The notes beneath the pieces were generated by a model. The model ran no database searches. It saw only the letters and a program-made list of their open reading frames with translations, and was not told where the DNA came from. Shown here piece after piece: positions 1 through 5,750 of a DNA stretch of 5,750 nt. A program made the translations under genes and the position numbers. How positions within the stretch are numbered: the stretch's first letter is position 1; every line of letters starts with the position of its first letter. Source of the stretch: Deltaproteobacteria bacterium (GTDB lineage: Bacteria > Desulfobacterota > Desulfobacteria > Desulfobacterales > ETH-SRB1); NCBI GenBank assembly GCA_030611115.1, contig JAUWQK010000102.1, forward strand, positions 1 through 5,750, read 5' to 3'.

Positions 1-351
1 GTGTCTGATCCCACGCGTACAATACTTGATATGCTGAGTAACCCTGTTCTTGGCGGTGGAATACGTTCTACCAAAGATATGTTTATCAATTACTTACGTT
101 CAGAAAACAGGAACCTGGAGCTGCTGATTAAATATGCGGAACGGCTGGGTAACGGTGCCGTATTCAAACGCCTCGGTTTTTTATTGGAAAAAATTACACC
201 TGATGAAACTGAGATTATAGATCAATGCCGAGCAAGGCTTACAGCCGGTAACACCAAACTTGACCCAAAGCTCAGCAATGAAAAGCTGATTACCCGGTGG
301 CGGCTGTGGGTACCCGAAAACTGGAAGCGGATGACCCAGAATGATTGCTAA
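1..351 (+). CDS. abiEi: AbiEi-type antitoxin/transcriptional repressor, C-terminal part (5' end outside window)
   Basis: This is the antitoxin half of a type IV AbiE toxin-antitoxin pair. In the family, AbiEi has an N-terminal winged helix that represses its own promoter and a C-terminal domain needed to neutralise the toxin. Only the C-terminal domain is visible (116 codons; full members are usually about 200-280 residues). Seen in the sequence: SDPTRTILDML at the start, a GGGIR turn, the stretch LGNGAVFKRLGFLLE and a closing RWRLWVPENW, all typical of AbiEi. The GTG at position 1 matches an internal Val of the family's V-SDP-x-RT motif, so I read it as an internal codon of a gene beginning upstream, not as a start. 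The gene overlaps the toxin gene by 11 nt, which fits one co-translated operon. The promoter and operator lie outside the window. Confidence 0.85.
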   Translation: MSDPTRTILDMLSNPVLGGGIRSTKDMFINYLRSENRNLELLIKYAERLGNGAVFKRLGFLLEKITPDETEIIDQCRARLTAGNTKLDPKLSNEKLITRWRLWVPENWKRMTQNDC

Positions 352-1555
352 ATCGGAAATAATGGATTTTTCAAGGGAGTTTGGTCTTGTTGCCAATGTT
401 ATTGAGAAAGACTATGTGCTTGGCTGGGTACTTGCTGGCATATCCAATCATACTGAATTAGGGCCAAACTGGGTTTTTAAAGGCGGTACATGTTTAAAAA
501 AATGTTATTTTGAAACATATCGCTTTTCTGAAGATTTGGATTTTACTCTTACTGAATCCAGCCACCTTAATCAGGAATTTCTTGTAAAATGTTTCGAGGG
601 AATTTCTGAATGGGTCTATGATGCTATCGGTATTGAAATCCCGAAAGATTTGATCCGCTTTGACGTTTATGAGAACAACCGCGGCGGTATGTCTGCACAG
701 GGGCGTATTGGGTATCGCGGGCCTATGCAGCCCAGAGGTGACCTACCCCGCATCAAGCTTGATTTAACTGTTGATGAAATTCTGGCGCTTGATCCTGCTG
801 TAAGAGAAGTCCATCATCCATTTTCTGATTTGCCTGAGAATGGAATTAAGATAAGGTGCTATTGTTTTGAGGAAATGTTTGCAGAAAAAATCAGGGCGCT
901 GGCAGAGCGTGAACGGCCACGGGATTTATATGATGTAGTTCATTTGTATCGTCACGATGAACTCAAACCTGATCTGCCCCTTATTTTGGACACTCTTGAG
1001 AAAAAATGCAAATTTAAAGAAATGCCGGTTCCAACAATGGAAACGTTTAGGAACCGTCCTGAACGTGAAGAGCTGGAAGCTGAATGGGAAAACATGCTCG
1101 CCCATCAGCTTCCTGCACTGCCGTCTTTTGAACAATTCTGGAAAGAATTGCCGGAAGTAATGGAATGGTTACACGGAGCAGCTCAAAAGGCAGTTAAAGA
1201 AGCAATTCCATTAGCAGGAAAAGCGGCAATTGACGAAACGTGGCGTCCGCCGTCCATGGCTCAGGCATGGCACACAGCGGTACCGCTTGAAAAAATCCGT
1301 TTTGCCGCAGCGAACAGACTCTGTGTTGATCTATACTATAAAGGCAGTCATCGTCTGATTGAGCCATATTCATTACGCCGTACTCAAGCAGGAAATATTT
1401 TACTGTTCGCTGTAAGACATAATACTGATGAGCCCAGGTCGTATCGTGTTGACCGTATTCAGGGAGCAGAGGTTAGCGATACTCCTTTTGTCCCAAAATA
1501 TGCTATTGAACTTACACCATCCGGAAACAACTTGGGGATGTTCGTGACATATTGA
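341..1555 (+). CDS. abiEii: AbiEii/AbiGii family nucleotidyltransferase toxin with C-terminal WYL-like domain
   Basis: This is the toxin half of the AbiE pair (404 aa). Family members are DNA polymerase beta-like nucleotidyltransferases that halt growth and can abort phage infection; related MenT toxins modify tRNA. Visible motifs: the N-terminus with EKDYVLGWVLAGI (about 22-34), motif I FKGGTCLKK (46-54), motif II SEDLDF with D65 and D67, a further acidic site IKLDLT with D141, and the late motif EEMFAEKIRAL then RPRDLYD with K183, D195 and D198. All key residues are present, so it should be active. A helical linker (about 230-315) leads to a C-terminal domain (about 318-390) with a WYL-type pattern: IRFAAANRLCVDLYY, EPYSLRR, NILLFAVRH and SYRVDRIQGAEV. 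Simple AbiEii proteins of about 300 residues lack this part. The ATG at 341 fits the family N-terminus; an in-frame ATG at 362 would remove conserved residues. The Shine-Dalgarno sequence is weak, consistent with coupling to abiEi. Sure of the family; the WYL reading is pattern-based. Confidence 0.92.
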   Translation: MIAKSEIMDFSREFGLVANVIEKDYVLGWVLAGISNHTELGPNWVFKGGTCLKKCYFETYRFSEDLDFTLTESSHLNQEFLVKCFEGISEWVYDAIGIEIPKDLIRFDVYENNRGGMSAQGRIGYRGPMQPRGDLPRIKLDLTVDEILALDPAVREVHHPFSDLPENGIKIRCYCFEEMFAEKIRALAERERPRDLYDVVHLYRHDELKPDLPLILDTLEKKCKFKEMPVPTMETFRNRPEREELEAEWENMLAHQLPALPSFEQFWKELPEVMEWLHGAAQKAVKEAIPLAGKAAIDETWRPPSMAQAWHTAVPLEKIRFAAANRLCVDLYYKGSHRLIEPYSLRRTQAGNILLFAVRHNTDEPRSYRVDRIQGAEVSDTPFVPKYAIELTPSGNNLGMFVTY

Positions 1556-1566
1556 CTTTCTCCAAA

Positions 1567-1621
1567 CATAGTGGGTATGGCGGCGGATTTCCGGGATACC
1601 TATGATTTTATGTGATTTTTT
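1567..1621 (+). terminator. possible rho-independent terminator after the AbiE pair
   Basis: A broken hairpin begins 12 nt after the toxin stop. CATA (1567-1570) pairs with TATG (1601-1604), GGTAT (1574-1578) with ATACC (1596-1600), and an inner CGG (1584-1586) with CCG (1591-1593). A run of six T follows at 1616-1621. The stem has a 3-nt bulge and internal loops, and the T run lies about 11 nt from the stem, so it is weaker than a classic terminator. Its position between two unrelated gene groups is what makes it plausible. Confidence 0.35.
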
Positions 1622-1734
1622 CAATTGGCTGGATCTTTAGGAGGCAAAACAAAAAGGGCATTCCCCTCATAATTCAATGAAAACCCTATATTGCCATAGG
1701 TCAGTTTTGAGTGGGGAGATTAACAAGTTTTAGT

Positions 1735-1771
1735 TTGACAGTATTGTTCGCTCATTGTATTTGTTTAATAT
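1735..1771 (+). promoter_or_regulatory. weak sigma-70-like promoter candidate for the exported cluster
   Basis: A perfect TTGACA lies at 1735-1740, but the hexamer 17 nt further on (TATTTG, 1758-1763) is a poor -10. A second pairing is TTGTTC (1744-1749) with TAATAT (1766-1771) at 16-nt spacing. Either would start transcription shortly before the ATG at 1804. This supports that start over the earlier in-frame GTG at 1711, which would place these boxes inside the gene. No operator was recognised. Confidence 0.27.
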
Positions 1772-1803
1772 ATTTTCTTGTCCCTTACAGGCGGGGTCAC
1801 TTC

Positions 1804-3300
1804 ATGAAGCAGGCATTCAATCCGATTATAAAGTTTTTCCTGGTTTTGTGCATATTATCTCTTCTCTGCACAGGGGGTGCACTTGCGGATGATATTCGCA
1901 AGGCCGTTTTTGCAGGCAGATTTTATCCTTCCAGTCAATCTGATTTGCTCAAGAATATTGATAGTCTGACCAGCCTGGCAAAAAAAACTCAGGTAAAGAT
2001 TCCATCAGGAAAACATCTGAAGGCTCTTATACTGCCCCATGCAGGATATCCATGCTCCGGGCTTACAGCAGCCCATGCATCACTTGTTCTCAGCGAAAAG
2101 CAGTTTAAAAAAGTTATTTTGCTTGGCCCGGATCATCGGGTAGGTTTCACAAACGGAGCAATCAGCAATGTAACTGCTTACCAGACTCCTCTCGGAAGGG
2201 TTTTTCTGCATAACGATGCTGCAAAACTGCGAAACCGGTCAGAATTGTTTCACGCAAACAAGGCTTCTGATCTTAGCGAACATTCACTGGAGGTCTTGCT
2301 GCCATTTTTGCAGTATTATTTAAAGGAATTTAAGATCATTCCGATTGTAATCAGCCAGGGTAATATTGAGGGACTCACGCGCGAAATAGATATGTTTCGA
2401 GATCAAAACACGCTTCTTGTGGTCAGTACAGACCTTTCCCACTTTCTACAATATACCGAGGCCGTTGAAAAAGACAAAAAAACCATTCAAATGATATTAA
2501 ATCTGGATGCAGACAATTTGTTGAAGGGTTATAATTATGCGTGCGGGAAAGTGCCGGTTCTTGTTCTTGTAAGCCTGGCCCGGCAATATGGATGGCAGCC
2601 GGTTTTGCTGCATTATTCAAACAGCGGCGATACCTGCGGCGGGCGCGGTCAAGTTGTCGGCTATGCAGCCATAGCATTTTATGGAGATAAATTTATGGAT
2701 GACAAAAAAAATGCGGGTCACAGATTTACTGATAAGCAGGGGCAGGCGCTGGTAAGGCTTGCACGGCATACGCTTATGAAAAAGCTGAATAAAAAGATAG
2801 ACCCTGTCGAGTCCAAAGCCCTGGAAGAAGCGCTTAAGCAGGATTGTTTTCAGGAGCATTTTGGCACCTTTGTTACCTTAAAGATCAATGATCAGCTTAG
2901 GGGCTGCATTGGCAATATAACTGCATCTGAACCTGTCAAAGAGGTGGTCAGGCGTAATGCAGTCAGTGCTGCATTTCGTGATCCGCGATTTTCTCCCCTG
3001 AGAGCCGAAGAACTTGAAAATGTTGATATAGAGGTAAGCATTCTTACCCCGCCGGAACCTCTTGAATACATAGATGGTGACGACCTGGTTTCAAAACTGC
3101 GCGTTAATGTTGATGGTGTAATTATCCGGAAAGGCTTTGCCAACGCAACTTTTTTGCCACAGGTATGGAAACAGGTGCCTAAGCCCGAAGAATTTCTTGG
3201 ACATCTCTGCATGAAGGCCGGGATGTCAGCCGATGCCTGGCGAAATGATAAACTGGAAGTTAAGATCTACCAGGTTCAGTATTTTGATGAAGAAAAATGA
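1804..3300 (+). CDS. amrB: Exported MEMO-AMMECR1 fusion protein (AmmeMemoRadiSam proteins B and A in one chain)
   Basis: A 498-aa two-domain protein of the uncharacterised AmmeMemoRadiSam system. Residues 1-28 form a Sec signal peptide (KQAFNPIIK n-region, hydrophobic core, cleavage likely after ALA at 26-28); no proper lipobox precedes C16 or C22. Residues about 30-298 are a MEMO domain (fold related to LigB dioxygenases) with likely metal-site residues H79 (LPHAGYPCSG), H111 (GPDH), D210 and H213 (STDLSHF) and C247 (YACGKVP), matching the conserved His/Asp/Cys set of MEMO1. Residues about 312-496 are an AMMECR1 domain with LRGCIGN (365-371) and NAVSAAFRDPRF. The reaction is unknown in any organism. 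I chose ATG 1804 because it begins a clean signal peptide; the frame opens at GTG 1711, directly after a stop, and that start would add a second hydrophobic stretch. The Shine-Dalgarno region (GGCGGGG) is mediocre. The next gene overlaps by 14 nt. B and A are usually separate cytoplasmic proteins; fusion and export are the odd features. Confidence 0.9.
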   Translation: MKQAFNPIIKFFLVLCILSLLCTGGALADDIRKAVFAGRFYPSSQSDLLKNIDSLTSLAKKTQVKIPSGKHLKALILPHAGYPCSGLTAAHASLVLSEKQFKKVILLGPDHRVGFTNGAISNVTAYQTPLGRVFLHNDAAKLRNRSELFHANKASDLSEHSLEVLLPFLQYYLKEFKIIPIVISQGNIEGLTREIDMFRDQNTLLVVSTDLSHFLQYTEAVEKDKKTIQMILNLDADNLLKGYNYACGKVPVLVLVSLARQYGWQPVLLHYSNSGDTCGGRGQVVGYAAIAFYGDKFMDDKKNAGHRFTDKQGQALVRLARHTLMKKLNKKIDPVESKALEEALKQDCFQEHFGTFVTLKINDQLRGCIGNITASEPVKEVVRRNAVSAAFRDPRFSPLRAEELENVDIEVSILTPPEPLEYIDGDDLVSKLRVNVDGVIIRKGFANATFLPQVWKQVPKPEEFLGHLCMKAGMSADAWRNDKLEVKIYQVQYFDEEK

Positions 3301-5425
3301 ACGCGCTACACTGCTGGTTGTCATTGCCGCCGGCATTTCTTCAATTGTGGTGCAATTAATAACCATACGCGAATTTCTTGCCCAGTTCCACGGTAACGAG
3401 TTTGTCATTTCTTTAATACTTTTCAACTGGTTGATACTCGGCGGTATAGGAACGCTTGTAGCGCATCTGATTACGCCGCGCTACTGGCAGCCCAGTTCAA
3501 GCAGACTCTGCCGACTTTCTTTCATTCTGGCAGCTCTGTCCGTGATTCAGATTCATAGCATTCGTGGATTGCGCGACTTTTTTTTTATTCACGGCAGTTC
3601 GGTTGGTTTTTATCCTACCCTTGCCTACATATTTTTAACCATTGCTCCATATTGCCTGCTTATAGGTTTTATTCTTCCTTACAGCCTTTTTGTGCTAAGA
3701 GCGGAAACACCGGATTATTCAGGCACACGCATTTATATTACCGATAATATAGGAGATATAACCGGAGGAGCGCTTTTTTCATTTGCGCTTGTTTTTCTGG
3801 TTACTCCTCTTAAGGCTATATTTATTGCCAACCTTCCGCTTGTTGCCGCATCATTTCTTCTTTTTTCATTAACCGGAAAGCAGAGAAAATATTTAAAAAT
3901 TATTCCAGGCGTTGCTATCACATTATCAGTGCTTGCAGCGGGTATTTTTTTTGAACCCTTTTCGCTTGCGCCTTCAGAGGGAAAGCTGGTTCATTATCGT
4001 GAATCCCGTTACGGAAGGATTGCCGTTCATCAGGATAATGGGCAGTACACTCTTCTTACTGATGGAGTCCCTGTATTCAGCACCCAGAATCAGAGCATTG
4101 CAGAAGAAACTATCCATTATCCCCTGGCTCAACTGGACAATCCGCAACGCGTCCTCTTAATATCCGGCGAGGGCGGCATTATGAAAGAGCTGAAAAGGCA
4201 TGGTCTTAAAACAGTTGATTATGTTGAGCTTGACCCGGAAATTACTGCTGTACAGTTCAAATTCGGCCTGATCGAAAATATTGAAGGATTGAATGTAATC
4301 AATCAGGATGGAAGGGCATTTCTTGCGGATTCGGACAAAATTTACGATGCCATTATCTTAAACTTACCGGAGCCGGACACATTTCAGGTAAACAGGTTTT
4401 TTACAGATCAGTTTTTTAGCCTTGTAAAGAAGCACCTTGCGCCGGATGGTGTTTTGAGTTTTTCTATGGAAGGTTATGATAATTACCTTGCCGAACCACA
4501 GCGGCAGAAGCTTTCTTCTCTATACAATACCGTGAAAAATCATTTTAAGCATGTTTTGCTTATGCCTGGGCTGAAGATATTTTTCCTGTGCCGGGATATT
4601 TCAATCAAAACAGATATCCCTGCGAGACTTGCAGAAAAAGGTATTATTGCCCGGTACATACGAGGCTATTATTACGGGAATCTGACTAAAGAAAGAATTT
4701 CAGACTTAAATAATCTGATGGATCCGAATACACCAAAAAACAGCGATGATTCTCCGCTTTTGATGAGGCTGATGTTTTCACAGTGGTTTGCCAAATTTTC
4801 CACTTCACCTGTTGGATTTATTGCCGGCCTTGCCGGACTCACCATTATATATCTGTTTCGGATTAAGCGGGAGGAATTTGTACTTTTTTCAACAGGAGCA
4901 ATGACCATGGGAAGCGAAATACTGATCATCTTTGCTTTTCAGATATTTTATGGTTATATATATTTTCAAATAGGATTAATTATAACGGTTTTTCTGGCCG
5001 GTCTTTTGCCGGGGGCATTGCTGGGCGACAGACTGCGTGAAGGCGGAAAACAGATACTGGTGCTGACCGATGGTCTGCTCATTACCCTGATGGGCATTTT
5101 GATACTGGCACTGAAGATAGGTGGGGATCATCTGCCGTCATTCTTTTTTCTTGTTTTCGGCTTCATAATTTCGCTTGCATGCGGGTTTCAGTTCCCTGTG
5201 GCTCTCCATCTGGGAGGAGGCGGAAATTCTGCTGTAACCAGATCTTTTTCAGCCGATTTAATTGGTGCTGCCTGCGGCATCCTGATTACCAGTCTGATCC
5301 TTTTGCCCTATTTTGGGCTTATCTGGGCTGCAGCAGGATTGATATTTTTGAAACTGGCAAGTTTGATTGTTATTGGAGCACCTGAGTTGAGCAATTTTTT
5401 GCGAAGATATGTGCTGAGATCTTGA
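3287..5425 (+). CDS. Polytopic membrane protein with central spermidine-synthase-like domain (fused MFS/spermidine synthase type)
   Basis: A 712-aa inner-membrane protein. I count seven helices before the soluble domain (about 8-31, 37-62, 74-92, 110-137, 156-174, 176-196, 204-222) and seven after it (about 508-524, 532-555, 560-580, 589-611, 617-642, 656-676, 678-698). The halves look duplicated: GISSIVVQLITIREFLAQF in the first resembles GAMTMGSEILIIFAFQIF in the second, and TDNIGDITGG resembles SADLIGAACG. The Rossmann domain (about 233-437) carries YRESRYGRI, a glycine loop SGEGG (293-297), YVELDPEI (312-319) and QDGRAFL (340-346), as in spermidine synthases. The catalytic segment reads LNLPEPD (358-364), so the usual DxxDP aspartates appear replaced by N359 and E362; ordinary aminopropyl transfer is doubtful. 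Substrate unknown. ATG 3287 is the first start fitting the family N-terminus (an earlier in-frame ATG at 3233 lies deep in the upstream gene). The 14-nt overlap suggests translational coupling. The last 15 codons lie in the 5379-5541 inverted repeat. Confidence 0.88.
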   Translation: MKKNERATLLVVIAAGISSIVVQLITIREFLAQFHGNEFVISLILFNWLILGGIGTLVAHLITPRYWQPSSSRLCRLSFILAALSVIQIHSIRGLRDFFFIHGSSVGFYPTLAYIFLTIAPYCLLIGFILPYSLFVLRAETPDYSGTRIYITDNIGDITGGALFSFALVFLVTPLKAIFIANLPLVAASFLLFSLTGKQRKYLKIIPGVAITLSVLAAGIFFEPFSLAPSEGKLVHYRESRYGRIAVHQDNGQYTLLTDGVPVFSTQNQSIAEETIHYPLAQLDNPQRVLLISGEGGIMKELKRHGLKTVDYVELDPEITAVQFKFGLIENIEGLNVINQDGRAFLADSDKIYDAIILNLPEPDTFQVNRFFTDQFFSLVKKHLAPDGVLSFSMEGYDNYLAEPQRQKLSSLYNTVKNHFKHVLLMPGLKIFFLCRDISIKTDIPARLAEKGIIARYIRGYYYGNLTKERISDLNNLMDPNTPKNSDDSPLLMRLMFSQWFAKFSTSPVGFIAGLAGLTIIYLFRIKREEFVLFSTGAMTMGSEILIIFAFQIFYGYIYFQIGLIITVFLAGLLPGALLGDRLREGGKQILVLTDGLLITLMGILILALKIGGDHLPSFFFLVFGFIISLACGFQFPVALHLGGGGNSAVTRSFSADLIGAACGILITSLILLPYFGLIWAAAGLIFLKLASLIVIGAPELSNFLRRYVLRS

Positions 5426-5541
5426 TACATAAGGATTTGCAAAAACCGCAGGCATACCCGCGGATATGTCGAGGAATTTTGCAAAGCCTTTATGCGCAAG
5501 AGATCGGCGCAGATTGAGTAAAAAATTGCTCAATTTAGGTG
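5379..5541. repeat. 163-nt imperfect inverted repeat (foldback) joining the synthase-like gene's end to the next gene's ribosome binding site
   Basis: Position 5379 pairs with 5541, and pairing continues without a break to 5400/5520: 22 pairs, of which 20 are Watson-Crick and two are G-U at RNA level. The core is the 14-nt TTGAGCAATTTTTT (5387-5400) against its exact complement at 5520-5533. Inside it, 5410-5417 pairs with 5504-5511, 5420-5424 with 5497-5501, 5428-5434 with 5487-5494 (one bulge), and TTTGCAAAA (5436-5444) with 5477-5485. A small tip hairpin is CCGC (5446-5449) with GCGG (5460-5463). The left arm includes the last 15 codons and the stop of the upstream gene; the right arm ends in the AGGTG of the next gene's Shine-Dalgarno. 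It could be a regulatory mRNA fold or a MITE-like element; no clear target-site duplication is visible. Confidence 0.85.
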
Positions 5542-5542
5542 G
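5537..5542 (+). promoter_or_regulatory. Shine-Dalgarno sequence of the AmrS-like gene, held in the foldback stem
   Basis: AGGTGG lies 5 nt before ATG 5548 and 8 nt before ATG 5551. Its first five bases pair with CACCT (5379-5383) in the upstream coding region. In the folded mRNA it would be hidden, and ribosomes reaching the upstream stop at 5423-5425 would melt the left arm and free it. The pairing is seen directly; the regulatory consequence is inferred. Confidence 0.6.
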
Positions 5543-5547
5543 AAAGT

Positions 5548-5750
5548 ATGATGAAAACTATAAACAGAAGGGATTTTCTTTACTATAGCGGAGCATTGCT
5601 GTCCACTGCAATGTTTGCCGATGTGTGCCAGGCATTTGTCGGGGACAGGCACTTTATATCCGGTCCCGATGACATCCGCGGTAAAGTGTTCAAAAACGAT
5701 GCTCCAAAAACATTATGGAAATGGTCGCGCGAAGGATTTCTTTATAACAA
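5548..5750 (+). CDS. amrS: Tat-signal protein, probable N-terminus of AmmeMemoRadiSam radical SAM enzyme (3' end outside window)
   Basis: The frame is open from two adjacent ATGs (5548 and 5551) to the window edge, 67 complete codons. The start has a twin-arginine signal: NRRDFL (residues 6-11), then a hydrophobic stretch YYSGALLSTAMFADV, with possible cleavage near CQA (27-29). After a linker comes TLWKWSREGFLY, which resembles the segment just before the first cysteine motifs in AmrS-type radical SAM proteins (tryptophan-rich, then S-x-E-x-x-x-Y). The CxxxCxxC cluster that would prove the family would lie beyond the window, so the assignment rests on this short match and on the MEMO-AMMECR1 gene two positions upstream. 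A Tat signal fits a protein that folds around a cofactor before export. Either ATG could be used; 5551 has the more usual spacing from AGGTGG. Other Tat-exported redox proteins remain possible. Confidence 0.65.
   Translation, partial: MMKTINRRDFLYYSGALLSTAMFADVCQAFVGDRHFISGPDDIRGKVFKNDAPKTLWKWSREGFLYN

Noticed and set aside
1685..1700. CCTAT/ATAGG dyad with 6-nt loop before the exported cluster
   Set aside because: Only five base pairs, no T run and no match to a known operator; easily chance.
1677..1733. Possible 18-codon leader peptide
   Set aside because: No Shine-Dalgarno at the right spacing, and no attenuator structure or codon run to support it.
1711..1803. N-terminal extension of the MEMO-AMMECR1 protein from GTG 1711
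   Set aside because: No good ribosome binding site precedes it, it would add a second hydrophobic segment before a clean signal peptide, and it contains the promoter-like boxes.
2892..3212. Minus-strand open frame of 106 codons
   Set aside because: It lies wholly inside the AMMECR1 domain coding region, has no family resemblance, and its low-complexity Ser/Thr/Arg composition is typical of an antisense shadow.
5436..5485. Two TTTGCAAA palindromes 42 nt apart, resembling paired operator sites
   Set aside because: They are the two facing arms of the larger inverted repeat and need no separate explanation.
5258..5533. Minus-strand open frame of 91 codons over the gene end and gap
   Set aside because: Most of it is antisense to the synthase-like gene. 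Its start resembles that gene's C-terminus (SNFL...) only because of the inverted repeat.

Overview
The window most resembles a chromosomal segment of a Gram-negative, mid-GC anaerobe, probably Desulfobacterota. That placement is an inference from gene content: an exported MEMO-AMMECR1 fusion, a fused membrane/spermidine-synthase protein and a Tat-type AmrS-like protein, next to an AbiE defence pair. No rRNA or other marker gene fixes the taxonomy.

Left region (1-1555): the end of a type IV AbiE toxin-antitoxin pair. The AbiEi antitoxin/repressor is cut by the left edge; only its C-terminal part is visible. It overlaps by 11 nt the AbiEii nucleotidyltransferase toxin, which carries a C-terminal WYL-like domain. 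A 248-nt gap (1556-1803) follows. It holds a possible terminator hairpin and weak promoter-like boxes, and no convincing gene.

Centre and right (1804-5750): three co-directional genes. The first encodes a Sec-exported fusion of a MEMO domain (AmmeMemoRadiSam protein B) and an AMMECR1 domain (protein A). The second overlaps it by 14 nt and encodes a 712-residue membrane protein with a spermidine-synthase-like Rossmann domain between two six-helix bundles. The third is cut by the right edge. It starts with a twin-arginine signal and looks like the N-terminus of the AmmeMemoRadiSam radical SAM enzyme (AmrS). All three products appear directed to the membrane or periplasm, so this looks like an extracytoplasmic version of the uncharacterised AmmeMemoRadiSam system with an added membrane synthase-like partner.

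The most striking non-coding signal is a long imperfect inverted repeat at 5379-5541. It starts inside the last codons of the synthase-like gene and ends in the Shine-Dalgarno sequence of the AmrS-like gene. Its outer 22 pairs are uninterrupted at RNA level. It would sequester the downstream ribosome binding site until ribosomes translate the upstream gene to its stop, or it is a MITE-like foldback element; either is worth testing.
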